A DNA stretch of 64,000 bases. Source: JBBQVS01 sp964250805 (GTDB lineage Bacteria; Chloroflexota; Ktedonobacteria; Ktedonobacterales; Ktedonobacteraceae). Positions within the stretch are counted from its first letter, which is position 1. Each line of letters starts with the position of its first letter. This document shows positions 34,792 to 43,980 of the stretch, one piece after another. The stretch lies in contig CAXUHG010000014.1 in the NCBI GenBank assembly GCA_964250805.1, positions 1 to 64,000 of the forward strand, given 5' to 3'. The translations under genes and the position numbers were made by a program. The notes under the pieces were generated by a model. It made no database searches, was not told where the DNA came from, and was given only the letters and a program-made list of their open reading frames with translations.

Positions 34792-36482
34792 GTGGAGAGC
34801 GACAAACGCCGGATGTCGGTTGCTATCGTCTAGCCCCTGGAATACGCCTCACGCAGACTGAGAATGGTGGGATGGTCGCGCTATGCGACTATCCCCTTCG
34901 CGTCGTCCCACTCAAACCTCCATTCGTAAAACTGCTTTCGCTTTGCTCACAAGTAGAGTATACTCCTGAGCAGTTAGCCGCAGAGATGCAGCAACCACGA
35001 AAACGCATAGAGGCATGGTGCGAACAATTGCGCTGGAAATCGTTGCTCGATGCAGGACCAGTTACGCCACCCACAGTATGGCCTGCTATCAGCATTGTCA
35101 TTCCCAGCTATAACCGGAAAGTCGAGCTTGAGCGTTGTCTACGTGCCTTATTTGTCTTGCGCTATCCGCATGCCCACTTAGAAGTTATCGTTGTCGATGA
35201 CGCCTCAACAGACTCAACTCAAACAATGTTAGCAAAACTGATGCAAGAGGCCGAGAGTCACGAACTGTCTTTACGTTGCATTCGTCACGCTTTCCAACAG
35301 GGTGCCGCAATCAGTCGTAATACGGGAGTAGAGGCCGCGAAGCACAATATCATCGCCTATATCGACAGCGATTGCGTTGCCTCTCCCGAATGGCTTCATG
35401 AACTAGTGCCACTTCTACAGGACTCGCGCATTGCTGCTGTTGGTGGCATGATTCGTGGCTACGAAAGACGCACTCTACTTGGTCGCTATGAAGATGTCTG
35501 CTCGTCCCTTTACATGGGAGCTTGGTCACAACAGGTACGTCTCAATAGTCCACTTCCCTATCTTCCCACCGCTAACCTACTGGTACGTCGCTCCATATGG
35601 CAAGAACTCGGTGGCTTCGCACCGCTTCCACAAGGTGAGGATGTGGACTTCTGTCGCCGCATCCTCCTTTCAGGCGCTCACATACGCTACGAGGCGCGTG
35701 GCGTCGTCTATCACGACTACCGCACAACTCTCACATCATTCCTCAAAATCCGTGCCACCTACGCCTCCGCTGAAGCTCCCCTGCTACAACGCCACCCCAC
35801 TGAACGCCGCATCCTGCTACTACCCCCAGAACAAGCAACCTTCGCCGGACTCGTCCTAGGGAGTGTATGTGGAATGTTGTGTGCCTTTGTATACGGTATA
35901 CGAATATCCATAATGGACGCCCACAAGGGGCTACCCTACTATACGAGGCGTGCGCGGAGCGCAACAAAGTATAGTAGGGTAGCCCCTTGTGGGCGTCCGT
36001 TGGTTCACCGTTTTCCATTGCTTGAACGGAGTCGGGGCGTCCCCTTGTTTTACCGCATCCGTGCGTTGTCGTTGATAATTCCCTTTATCATCGCCCTATT
36101 CACAACTTTGTTCAGCACGCGCAAACGTCTACAAAAAATTCGGCAACAACATATATCTATCAACCCTGTTAACGTATTTAAAGCAACACTTCGCGGCAAC
36201 CTAGCGTACACCTACCACATGTGCCGACACATTACGCGCTACTACACACTGCTCCTATTGTTGCTTGGCGTTCTCGTCTTCCCAATTGGCATTCTTATAG
36301 CCGTAATGCTATCCATTGTCGTAAGTGTAGACTACTGGCGACTCAAGCCACATATGAATTTTTTTGAGTACGCGTTCTGCGCCATTCTGAGCGATTGTGC
36401 CTATGAAATAGGTGTGCTACAGGGCTGCATCAAACATAGAACGTGGAAACCCCTTATCCCAATTATCAGGAAACGCTTGTAA
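34788..36482 (+). CDS. mftF: PqqD-like plus GT2 glycosyltransferase, resembles MftF
   Basis: 564 residues. The N-terminal ~95 residues (CYRLAPGIRLTQ, EQLAAEM) look like the PqqD-type module found in the mycofactocin glycosyltransferase MftF. The GT2 domain follows with ISIVIPSYNRKVELERC, IVVDDAS, YIDSDCVASPEWL (DxD-like) and QGEDVDFCRR. The C-terminal part has several TM segments. MftF adds glucose units to mycofactocin in mycobacteria; assignment here is by domain layout and by mftA/B/C 10 kb away. A 84-base inverted repeat (35915-35998) lies in frame near residue 376-404 and adds non-family residues. The TAA stop lies within another repeat (36479-36685). Alternative: an unrelated cell-surface GT2. 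Confidence 0.65.
   Translation: MSGERQTPDVGCYRLAPGIRLTQTENGGMVALCDYPLRVVPLKPPFVKLLSLCSQVEYTPEQLAAEMQQPRKRIEAWCEQLRWKSLLDAGPVTPPTVWPAISIVIPSYNRKVELERCLRALFVLRYPHAHLEVIVVDDASTDSTQTMLAKLMQEAESHELSLRCIRHAFQQGAAISRNTGVEAAKHNIIAYIDSDCVASPEWLHELVPLLQDSRIAAVGGMIRGYERRTLLGRYEDVCSSLYMGAWSQQVRLNSPLPYLPTANLLVRRSIWQELGGFAPLPQGEDVDFCRRILLSGAHIRYEARGVVYHDYRTTLTSFLKIRATYASAEAPLLQRHPTERRILLLPPEQATFAGLVLGSVCGMLCAFVYGIRISIMDAHKGLPYYTRRARSATKYSRVAPCGRPLVHRFPLLERSRGVPLFYRIRALSLIIPFIIALFTTLFSTRKRLQKIRQQHISINPVNVFKATLRGNLAYTYHMCRHITRYYTLLLLLLGVLVFPIGILIAVMLSIVVSVDYWRLKPHMNFFEYAFCAILSDCAYEIGVLQGCIKHRTWKPLIPIIRKRL
35915..35998. repeat. Inverted repeat, family C, in frame within the glycosyltransferase gene
   Basis: The arms 35915-35943 and 35970-35998 are perfect over 29 bases (GGACGCCCACAAGGGGCTAC...). 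The 84-base unit is divisible by 3 and carries no stop in the host frame, so the CDS reads through. The arms contain CCCTAC, as other repeats in the window do. Confidence 0.88.
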
Positions 36483-36685
36483 GGACCAATTTATTACATT
36501 CAATACGCATTAACCTAATGAATTCATCCGGCTTCCTCTTTTTGTCAAAACCTGTCGTGCTTTCGACGACCTGTTTTAGCACTACAGAAATCTTAACTAC
36601 TCTTAGGTTGATGCGTATTGGGGCAGATTTATCACGCCCTCATTGGCGATTGATTGCCCAAAGGACGTGATAAATCAGTCCCTAC
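36479..36685. repeat. Degenerate inverted repeat of family A, long form
   Basis: Starts GTAAGGACCAATTTATTAC and ends GTGATAAATCAGTCCCTAC, with internal complementary pieces (AATACGCATTAACCTAA / TTAGGTTGATGCGTATT) and an additional family A-like segment (about 36624-36685). It appears to be two nested or overlapping copies. The first bases provide the stop codon of the MftF-like gene. Confidence 0.65.
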
Positions 36686-36712
36686 AAGCGTTTCGTTGTA
36701 GAAGGAAAGGTG

Positions 36713-37189
36713 CTATTTCAGTCTCCACCACTGCACCTTAATAAACGTGGTGAAAACCAACCAACCAACGTAGGGAAGCATCAGCAAGCCAGAGCCTTGC
36801 GAGACATCGGCATATTCCGCTGTCGTCGCAAATCCACTGAAAAGCCCGATGCTATCCATCAGGACGTATACATCCTTTCTTTTGACATAATTGACAACGG
36901 GAATGAACGAGAAATTGTGCAGGAGGTGAGCAGCAAAGACAGCTAATGGTCTGGTGACATTGGTTTGCCGTCGATATCGCCATACCTGCCATGTAGCCAG
37001 ACCCATGAGCGTATAGTTACCAATCCAGACCGCAGGAAACACCCATTTTGGAGGCCAGAGAGCAGGCTTAACGGTATCATCATCCCACTGCTGCTTTTTG
37101 AAGGCACCACCAATAGCACTACTAAGAAAGCCAACGAATATACAGCCAAGCACGAATGGCAGGGCTGTGAACCATTTATCTTTTTTCAT
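36713..37189 (-). CDS. TspO/MBR family membrane protein
   Basis: 158 residues, five TM segments. The signatures LWPPKWVFPAVWIGNYTLMG and the C-terminal TFIKVQWWRLK are typical. TspO proteins bind tetrapyrroles or sterols and often respond to stress or light; the ligand here is unknown. Its promoter (37245-37273) is embedded between two palindromes, so expression is probably repressed, most simply by the TetR protein encoded at 38040-38693. The ribosome site is weak (AAGAGA). Confidence 0.88.
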   Translation of the reverse strand: MKKDKWFTALPFVLGCIFVGFLSSAIGGAFKKQQWDDDTVKPALWPPKWVFPAVWIGNYTLMGLATWQVWRYRRQTNVTRPLAVFAAHLLHNFSFIPVVNYVKRKDVYVLMDSIGLFSGFATTAEYADVSQGSGLLMLPYVGWLVFTTFIKVQWWRLK

Positions 37190-37220
37190 TCTTTTGTCTC
37201 TTTCGCTTATTTATACGAAA

Positions 37221-37238
37221 GCTAACCAAATGGTTAGC
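37221..37238. promoter_or_regulatory. TetR-type operator candidate 1
   Basis: GCTAACCAAATGGTTAGC is a perfect palindrome (8+2+8) just downstream of the tspO -10 box, in the transcribed leader. The AACCA..TGGTT core recurs at 37272-37283. Confidence 0.65.
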
Positions 37239-37244
37239 ATGCAT

Positions 37245-37273
37245 ATCATACCTACCTATTGCAAATTTGTCAA
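37245..37273 (-). promoter_or_regulatory. Consensus tspO promoter
   Basis: On the minus strand, TTGACA (37273-37268), a 17-base spacer and TATGAT (37250-37245). The -35 box overlaps operator candidate 2 and the start site abuts operator candidate 1. Confidence 0.8.
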
Positions 37274-37283
37274 CCACTTGGTT
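37272..37283. promoter_or_regulatory. TetR-type operator candidate 2
   Basis: AACCACTTGGTT, a palindrome sharing the AACCA..TGGTT core with the site at 37221-37238 and overlapping the tspO -35 box. Spacing between centres is about 48 bases. Confidence 0.55.
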
Positions 37284-37446
37284 AAATAAGAGAGTCATCT
37301 TTGCGGGTCAAGAAAGAAGACTTGCTAAGGAAGGCAACTGTATTTCTAAAGAGGTGACACGTGTCCCTTACGAGTGTATACTTACTCTATCACTTATCGC
37401 TTCTGCTTAGGCAAAAAGACCATAGTATTTTGTGGAAGGAAGCTAT

Positions 37447-37989
37447 ATGAGTCGTAAATCAGATGAGAGCGTACCAGAAGATATGGCTCGACGTTCGCTA
37501 GAAAACCGAGTTGCTCAGAAGCTCTCCTATGCCAAACGGCCTCGTTATCTGCTGATGGCTTGGATTCTCCTTTTGCTACTTGGAGTACTATTTCTCTTTG
37601 CATCCTTCTCTGATCTTGCCGCAGATGCCAGAACAGGTCTTCCCTCTGACCACTTGGAGGCATTTCACGTAATTGCTGGAATAACCTGGGAACGTGCAAA
37701 ACTTTCCTTTCCCAGGATCACGCAGTATGTTACGCTGTTAGAGGTGACGTATGCTGTCCATGAACTTGTCTTCGGACTCCTCTTTCTCATTATCGTTGCA
37801 ATTCCATTTCGGCGACGCGCACGTTGGTCCTGGTGGGCTTGTTGGATTCCTATGCTTGCTAACCTCACCTACACGTTTACCATTGCTCATTACAGCACGA
37901 CAACACTCATATATAGCCTGATTGCTGATATAGCCTTACCTGTGTTGTTGCTACTACATGCGCCTGCTTTTTTTCGTGCGTCAACATAG
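37447..37989 (+). CDS. Small polytopic membrane protein
   Basis: 180 residues from the ATG at 37447 (GGAAGGAAG ribosome site; the in-frame start at 37432 is less likely). A basic N-terminus is followed by about four TM segments (LLMAWILLLLLGVLFLFASF, HELVFGLLFLIIVAIPF, WWACWIPMLANLTYTF, SLIADIALPVLLLLHAP). No family recognised. It lies divergently from tspO across the two-palindrome region, so it may be under the same control. Confidence 0.7.
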   Translation: MSRKSDESVPEDMARRSLENRVAQKLSYAKRPRYLLMAWILLLLLGVLFLFASFSDLAADARTGLPSDHLEAFHVIAGITWERAKLSFPRITQYVTLLEVTYAVHELVFGLLFLIIVAIPFRRRARWSWWACWIPMLANLTYTFTIAHYSTTTLIYSLIADIALPVLLLLHAPAFFRAST

Positions 37990-38039
37990 TGTACCTTTGT
38001 ATCATAGCGGATAAAGAGGAAGCTTTAGCTTGAATACAC

Positions 38040-38693
38040 TTAGGATGACGTATTCCCCTCTTCATTAAAGGAAATGGAGAGAAACCACTGCTCAAACTGA
38101 GCAATTACACCGTCGATGCTGGCTGGATTCTCCACCAATAACAGGCTGATGCCTTGACAGAAGGAGATGACCATGAGGGCAGCACTTTTGGCGTCGAGGT
38201 CTGGACGAAATCGACCTTGTGTGATGTCATGCTCAAACAGCGTTACCAACGATTGTTGCCAGAAAGCGATGGCTTGCGTAAGAACCCGTCGTGTACCAGC
38301 ATCGCGTCGAGCGTAGAGTAGCAGTTCGTCGAGGACAAGAAATAGTTCAGGAGCTTCGCGTAATTGATAGGCCAAATTGACTATATAGCGTTGGCGCAAT
38401 TGTTCGCGCGGAATATCTGTTTCGGCAGATGCATCGGGAGCATTTAGTACATCGAATTGCTCGGCACAGTAGTAGACAACCCCGTTAATTAAGGCTTCTT
38501 TCGTGGGAAAGTAGTACAACAGCGTCGCGTGATTGAGTCCAACGCGGGCTGCAACCTCACGAATACGCAACCCCGCCATTCCTTTCTCCGCGATCAATTG
38601 ATAGGCCGATTGCACTAATTTCAAGCGTTGTTCATCGTTCGCAGCAGTTTGTTGAGCAAAACGGCGCGTTGTTGTTGTCTGTGGCGTGTCCAC
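38040..38693 (-). CDS. TetR/AcrR family transcriptional regulator
   Basis: 217 residues with a GTG start at 38693 preceded by AGGAG. The N-terminal HTH has the signature IREVAARVGLNHATLLYYFP followed by TKEALINGVV. The C-terminal half is a ligand-binding helical domain of ~150 residues. Ligand unknown. It is the closest regulator to the tspO/37447 intergenic palindromes and a possible repressor of that pair. Confidence 0.9.
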   Translation of the reverse strand: MDTPQTTTTRRFAQQTAANDEQRLKLVQSAYQLIAEKGMAGLRIREVAARVGLNHATLLYYFPTKEALINGVVYYCAEQFDVLNAPDASAETDIPREQLRQRYIVNLAYQLREAPELFLVLDELLLYARRDAGTRRVLTQAIAFWQQSLVTLFEHDITQGRFRPDLDAKSAALMVISFCQGISLLLVENPASIDGVIAQFEQWFLSISFNEEGNTSS

Positions 38694-39085
38694 ATGTTCT
38701 CCTTATTTTATGTTATATGGTTATACGATACATCATTTAGTCTCCAATAGCTAGGTTAATGGCTAACGTAACGATTTTTCGCAAGGGCTAAATGTGTTAT
38801 ATCTGATTTTTCTGAAAGTGTTACCACAGGTAAAACAATAGCAGAAAGGCACCGTAACATACAATGATTCAATAGTAACGAAGTCTAAACCTCATTAGCA
38901 CATCTGCAACCATTTATTAACTGCATCACCAATAGGTGCCTAAGAGCATTGATACTATACTAAGTAAGGTTAATCAAAAGAATTTTTATGATGCTGTGTT
39001 CTCTTATTAAGCTGGAAAATTGATACGTAGAGAAGACGGAAAAAGAAATTATTCCTTTTATAAATTGTAGTGGAGTAGAGCAAGA
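38694..39085. other. Intergenic region between tetR and the large glycosyltransferase gene
   Basis: About 390 AT-rich bases with no supported ORF. GTTA...TAAC half-sites (38751-38765) resemble part of the tspO palindromes and could be an autoregulatory site. No terminator is seen. Confidence 0.4.
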
Positions 39086-42000
39086 ATGTCGAAGCAGTCG
39101 GAGTCAACCCAGGCTTTTCAAAATTCTCTAAGTGATGAAGAAACATTGGTAAACGTTCCTGTAACACCTTCGTATAGATTACGGTCTTCAAATCTCGATG
39201 CGGAAAAAGATACCTCAATTGCCTTAAAACATGGAACGATGCCGCAATCGCTCACTGAACCTGCTAATGACGATACAATTAGACGCGCGAAGCCAGTGAA
39301 ACTTGCTAGGAACAAAACTGCTGCAATAACAGAGCAAGGGAGTCTAACGAGTGATCGTATAGTCATGCGAAAAAAGACAACTGCGCTCGCTAGGAACAAA
39401 ACTTCTACGGTAACGATGCCAGCTAGATCCTTGGACCCAAATAGCCGTAGAGCAATTGTACGGTACGCTGAGTGGCTTGCCAAACAGACTGAGAATAATA
39501 ATTCGGCTAGAGTATTGCAAGAAGGTAAGGACTATATTGAACAGGCTACGAAGGTAGTAAAAGTTAATGGCAAAGATATTTCTATATTTGCGCCTTATAG
39601 GGCAGAGCATTCAGCACTACAAACCTTTTCACGAGGGCAGGTTATAACCTTCGCGAGCATCGGAGTTTTATGGCTTGCAGGCGTTGTATGGTTGCGTTTA
39701 GAAATGCTGGCAGCAACGATTATGCTCTTGATGGTGTTGTATCTAGGGCACTTGATTCTGGATATGATCCTTGCAGCTCGTACTTTCCAGCACTCGGCTG
39801 AGTCACAAATTGATGATAAGATCGTCCATGCATTGGCGAACGCAGATTGGCCTAACTATACGATTCTCTGTCCTCTCTACAAAGAGGCTCGCGTCGTACC
39901 ACAGTTTGTGCAGGCGATGAAAGCAATGGATTATCCTGTGGATAAACTGCAGGTGCTGTTCCTAACAGAGGAAGATGATAAAGAGACTCGCGAAGCTATT
40001 TGGGCACTGCAACTACCATCTCACTTCAAAGTCGTTACAGTTCCAGATGGTAAGCCGCGTACAAAACCGCGTGCCTGCAACTTCGGCCTGCTCATTGCTA
40101 CTGGGGCTTATGTAGTTATTTATGATGCCGAAGATGTTCCTGATCCGCTACAACTCAAGAAAGCAATTCTCACTTTTGCCAATTATGGACCTCGTTTAGC
40201 TTGCGTACAGGCTAAACTCAATTTTTACAATCCGCAACAAAATTTGTTGACACGCTTCTTTACTCTGGAATACTCGCTCTGGTTTGATTTAATTCTTCCA
40301 GGACTCCAGCGAGTGGGCTTCTCACTGCCACTTGGAGGTACCTCAAATCATTTTCAAACCAAAACTCTACGCGCTTTAGGCGCATGGGATGCCTACAACG
40401 TCACTGAAGATTGTGATCTTGGGCTTCGCCTCTCTAGGTATCAATTCAAAACGGCGGTACTCGACTCCACTACTTACGAAGAAGCCAACTCACAAGGGAA
40501 AAACTGGATACGACAAAGGTCACGTTGGATTAAAGGGTATATGCAAACTTACCTCATCTATATGCGCCATCCTCTACGCTATTTGAGGGCGGATCGTTTC
40601 CGTGAATTTCTCTCGTTACAACTTATTGTGGGAGGAAAGACACTAACGCTGTTTATCAATCCTTTGATGTGGATTTTATTAGCTATGTACATCCTATTGC
40701 GCCCCTCTGTTCAGGGCGTCTACAATGCACTTTTCCCACCTGTAGCTCTATATATAGGAATTTTTTGTCTTGTGTTCGGTAACTTTTTTCACATCTACAT
40801 GTACTTGTTAGGAGGCTTGAAACGAAAAGAGTATGCTTTGGTCAAATGGGCACTTCTTATTCCTCTTTACTGGGTTTTATTGAGTACCGCTGCACTAATG
40901 GCGTTCTATGAACTTTTGTTGAAACCGCACTACTGGCAAAAAACACAGCATGGTTTGCATTTGAAAGGCAAGCATGCTATCGAGGATGTCACATACGAAA
41001 GTGTAGTCCCTGTCGAAGAGGCTGTAGATGACCACGCTACGCTTGTGGCAACAGTAACAAAAACCTTGCAAGTTCCCGATATTCTAGCGGAGGAAGATTC
41101 AAAATTTAAAATCTCTTCGGTGACTGGTGCTATTAAAGCGATGGCAACACTACCCGTACCAGCTTTTTCAACCGCTCAAGTAGCCGCTCAACGTAAGACA
41201 AAACAGGTAAAGGTGAGAGACCCCTGGCTACTTCTTACAATTCTTACGTCTTGCGTTGCTAGTATTCTTGCGTGTTGGTATTATTTTCAAAATCATCAGA
41301 TACTTCTCTATAGCGACGCTGAGTCGCATCTTTCGGTATCACGTAAATTCATTGATAACGTTGTCCCCTTCGACATTACGCAATTTGGTGCGGTATGGCT
41401 TCCACTACCTCATTTACTGATGTTGCCCTTCATCTGGAATGATTTCTTGTGGAGAACTGGTCTAGCAGGTAGTATTATCTCAATGCTCTGCTATGTGCTT
41501 GTTGCTTTTTTCCTGTTTTTAACGGCAAGACGTCTCACGAAAGATAGTCGTGCCAGTTTCATTGGAACGCTAGTATTTATACTGAATCCAAACATTCTTT
41601 ATATGCAATCCACGCCGCTCAGCGAACTAATTTGCATGGCAACACTAGCTCTGGTGTGCTACTTTTTAGTAGCCTGGGTGCAGGAAGATAAACAAAAATA
41701 TCTACTTGCCTTAGCCGCAAGCACTTTTCTTGCTACGACCGCTCGCTACGATGGTTGGGCATTATTCGTCGCGCTGCTTCCACTGATTGTCATAATTGGA
41801 TGGAAAAAACGCCAGCAACGTTCGCAAATCGAGGCTAATTTACTGATTTTCGCAGTATTTGGCGGACTGGGTATTGCTTTGTGGTTACTCTGGAACAAAG
41901 TAATATTCGGCGATCCATTGTACTTCCAACATGGACAGTTCTCTTCGGCAAACCAAGCACTAAGCTTCCTACAAACTCATGATTTGTTTACCTATCATGA

Positions 42001-42853
42001 TCTCTGGCAGTCATTGAGATATTATACTCTCGACCTTGCAAGTGTGCTAGGACCATCTTTGCTTGTGCTTTCTGCTATTGCACTAGGTGTCCTTCTTCTA
42101 CGCCGACGGTTGACAAAAGAGATGTTAGCAATAACAATTCTGCTTGTTCCCTTCTGCTTTTACGTAGTTGCACTGTACACAGGGCAGGCAATTCTGTTTG
42201 TTCCTGGTGCTGAACCCGCAAATGCGCCCTATCAGTTGTTTAACGTTCGTTACGCTACACAAATGATAATGCCTTGCGCATTTTTTGTGGCAACAGCCAT
42301 TGGCGGTTGGCGGTTTCGTAATAACCGCTGGGGAGATCTAGGCAAGCGATGTATTGTAGCGGTGCAAGGAGTGATACTGCTGCTGATTATCGCGCAATCT
42401 TTGCTTTCGATGTCGAGTGGCCTTATCACTGTACAAGATGGTCAATACGGTCTGTCCTGTAGTAATCCTCATCCTATCAATGTGTATTTGGCTCAGCACT
42501 ATGCAGGGGGTCAAATTCTTGAGGATACATATACTGCAAAAATATATGGAGGAGAGGCTGGGATAGATTTCAAAGATTTCATTTATGAAGGCTCGGCTTC
42601 ATCTGTCTGGAAAAGTGCGCTACGAAACCCCGCGCATGCAGTCAATTGGGTCATTATTAATACTCAAAATTCGCAGGATATTGTGGGTACACAGATCAAC
42701 GTTGCAAGCCCCGCATTCCTTTCTCAATTTACGACGGTTGTTGAAGAGCCGACGGGCGATGATCTTTACTACCGCACAGCGGCTGGTCCTCTGCCAACAC
42801 GTTCTGCTCCTGACGGAGTACTTACACCGCATTTACAGTGTAAACAAAGTTGA
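39086..42853 (+). CDS. Large membrane glycosyltransferase: GT2 (BcsA-like) fused to GT39/ArnT-like domain
   Basis: 1255 residues. The N-terminal ~150 residues are soluble, basic and repetitive (LARNKTAA, ALARNKTST). Then two TM segments and a processive-type GT2 domain (~230-560: DAEDVPDP, TEDCDLGLR and RQRSRWIKGYMQTY as the QxxRW motif), four or five TMs, a ~100-residue linker, and a second polytopic domain (~710-1255). The second begins LLYSDAESHLSVSRKF, with an acidic D-x-E loop like protein mannosyltransferase/ArnT GT39 enzymes, which use polyprenyl-phosphate sugars. Likely builds or exports a surface glycan. The next gene could provide the lipid-linked donor. Confidence 0.85.
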   Translation: MSKQSESTQAFQNSLSDEETLVNVPVTPSYRLRSSNLDAEKDTSIALKHGTMPQSLTEPANDDTIRRAKPVKLARNKTAAITEQGSLTSDRIVMRKKTTALARNKTSTVTMPARSLDPNSRRAIVRYAEWLAKQTENNNSARVLQEGKDYIEQATKVVKVNGKDISIFAPYRAEHSALQTFSRGQVITFASIGVLWLAGVVWLRLEMLAATIMLLMVLYLGHLILDMILAARTFQHSAESQIDDKIVHALANADWPNYTILCPLYKEARVVPQFVQAMKAMDYPVDKLQVLFLTEEDDKETREAIWALQLPSHFKVVTVPDGKPRTKPRACNFGLLIATGAYVVIYDAEDVPDPLQLKKAILTFANYGPRLACVQAKLNFYNPQQNLLTRFFTLEYSLWFDLILPGLQRVGFSLPLGGTSNHFQTKTLRALGAWDAYNVTEDCDLGLRLSRYQFKTAVLDSTTYEEANSQGKNWIRQRSRWIKGYMQTYLIYMRHPLRYLRADRFREFLSLQLIVGGKTLTLFINPLMWILLAMYILLRPSVQGVYNALFPPVALYIGIFCLVFGNFFHIYMYLLGGLKRKEYALVKWALLIPLYWVLLSTAALMAFYELLLKPHYWQKTQHGLHLKGKHAIEDVTYESVVPVEEAVDDHATLVATVTKTLQVPDILAEEDSKFKISSVTGAIKAMATLPVPAFSTAQVAAQRKTKQVKVRDPWLLLTILTSCVASILACWYYFQNHQILLYSDAESHLSVSRKFIDNVVPFDITQFGAVWLPLPHLLMLPFIWNDFLWRTGLAGSIISMLCYVLVAFFLFLTARRLTKDSRASFIGTLVFILNPNILYMQSTPLSELICMATLALVCYFLVAWVQEDKQKYLLALAASTFLATTARYDGWALFVALLPLIVIIGWKKRQQRSQIEANLLIFAVFGGLGIALWLLWNKVIFGDPLYFQHGQFSSANQALSFLQTHDLFTYHDLWQSLRYYTLDLASVLGPSLLVLSAIALGVLLLRRRLTKEMLAITILLVPFCFYVVALYTGQAILFVPGAEPANAPYQLFNVRYATQMIMPCAFFVATAIGGWRFRNNRWGDLGKRCIVAVQGVILLLIIAQSLLSMSSGLITVQDGQYGLSCSNPHPINVYLAQHYAGGQILEDTYTAKIYGGEAGIDFKDFIYEGSASSVWKSALRNPAHAVNWVIINTQNSQDIVGTQINVASPAFLSQFTTVVEEPTGDDLYYRTAAGPLPTRSAPDGVLTPHLQCKQS

Positions 42854-42892
42854 TAGCTTATTCAGGTAACATTTGTGAGGAGTGCAAATAAG

Positions 42893-43726
42893 ATGCTCAG
42901 TTCCGCGGCTAATCAGTTCAGTTCTAAGGCGAATAGTGTTTCAAAATATCCTTCTCCAGTCTCTGCAAAAACGACTTCATCGCCAGCACATATCCCATCT
43001 CCACACATCTTTGTGACACCATCTAGTCTCTCTGTAATTTTACCGACATACAACCAGGAGGAGGTTATAGAAAGTATAATTATGAGGACTATGCTGACTT
43101 TAACAAAGTGGCTGAGCGATTTTGAAGTAATTGTAGTGAACGATGATAGTCAAGATCATACTGAAAAAATTGTTGCTCGTATCGCTAAAGAAGACGCGCG
43201 TATACGCTTGATAAATCATGTTGTTCATAAAGGCTATGAAGCAGCACTTGTGACGGGATTCGAGGCCATAACAAAAGAAACGGTTTTCTACATGGACTCT
43301 GACGGTCAGTATGATATCGCTGATTTAGCACGGTTTTTTCCGCTAATCGAAGACTACGATGCTGTACTAGGGTACAGAATAAATAATCAAGACAATCCTA
43401 TGCGTAAGTTTGCTGCATGGGTATGGAAGCAGTTAGTGAAGTTTGTCTTTAGTGTTCATGTACGTGATATGAATTGTGCCTTTAAGCTGTATCACTCCGA
43501 GTTCTTTCATACACATAAATTAGAGACGCATGGAGCAATGCTTAATGCTGAAATTCTCTACAAATTTGCCAGGGCAGGCTATATATATACCGAAGTGGGT
43601 GTGCAGCATTTACCTGGACAGAGAAGGCGAACAACAGGTGTTAAGGGAACTCACAGCCCGCGCTTATTAAAAGATCTGATTGTCTACGCCCGAAAATGGC
43701 GTAAAGAGGAGATAGCTCTAATTTAG
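42893..43726 (+). CDS. GT2 polyprenyl-phosphate glycosyltransferase (DPM1-like)
   Basis: 277 residues from the ATG at 42893 with GAGGAG 10 bases upstream; the GTG at 42875 in frame is less likely. A Ser/Pro-rich N-terminus is followed by a GT-A fold with LSVILPTYNQEEVIES, VVNDDSQDHT and FYMDSDGQYDIADL, and a C-terminal QRRRTTGVKGTHSPR. Resembles dolichol-phosphate mannose/undecaprenyl-phosphate glucose synthases without TM segments. It starts 39 bases after the large glycosyltransferase stop and is probably its donor-forming partner. Confidence 0.87.
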   Translation: MLSSAANQFSSKANSVSKYPSPVSAKTTSSPAHIPSPHIFVTPSSLSVILPTYNQEEVIESIIMRTMLTLTKWLSDFEVIVVNDDSQDHTEKIVARIAKEDARIRLINHVVHKGYEAALVTGFEAITKETVFYMDSDGQYDIADLARFFPLIEDYDAVLGYRINNQDNPMRKFAAWVWKQLVKFVFSVHVRDMNCAFKLYHSEFFHTHKLETHGAMLNAEILYKFARAGYIYTEVGVQHLPGQRRRTTGVKGTHSPRLLKDLIVYARKWRKEEIALI

Positions 43727-43774
43727 TTCCCAATCATTAGAGCTTATCCCATTAACGATGACCTTGCGCCGCTC

Positions 43775-43867
43775 TTAAAAAACCGAGCGGCTCGTGCCAC
43801 CATCGACACGAATGGTGGCACTGCTCACATAATCAGCAACTGGGCTAGCCAGGAACGCGACAGCCGC
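43775..43867 (-). pseudogene. C-terminal remnant of an SDR dehydrogenase
   Basis: 30 codons ending in TAA (43775-43777) read AAVAFLASPVADYVSS and ATIRVDGGTSRSVF, the standard C-terminal end of classical SDRs. Nothing of the upstream part is present; the reading stops at a half family A repeat (43877-43899). A GCCGCTC/GAGCGGC hairpin overlaps its end. Evidence of deletion next to a repeat. Confidence 0.7.
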
Positions 43868-43876
43868 AAATTATTT

Positions 43877-43899
43877 CGTGTGATAAATCGCGTCCCTAC
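43877..43899. repeat. Single right arm of a family A repeat
   Basis: TGTGATAAATCGCGTCCCTAC-like arm without its partner, directly at the truncation point of the SDR remnant. Confidence 0.55.
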
Positions 43900-43980
43900 A
43901 AAATTAAAGGAAAGTAGCATGGCAAAATACAAATACCTTTTTGTAAATGGTATGAGATAATAAAACGAGTACAATAACAT

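Noticed and set aside
38040..38693. TetR protein as the mycofactocin regulator MftR
   Set aside because: It is 7-10 kb from mftA/B/C, next to tspO, and the HTH alone does not distinguish MftR from other TetR proteins.
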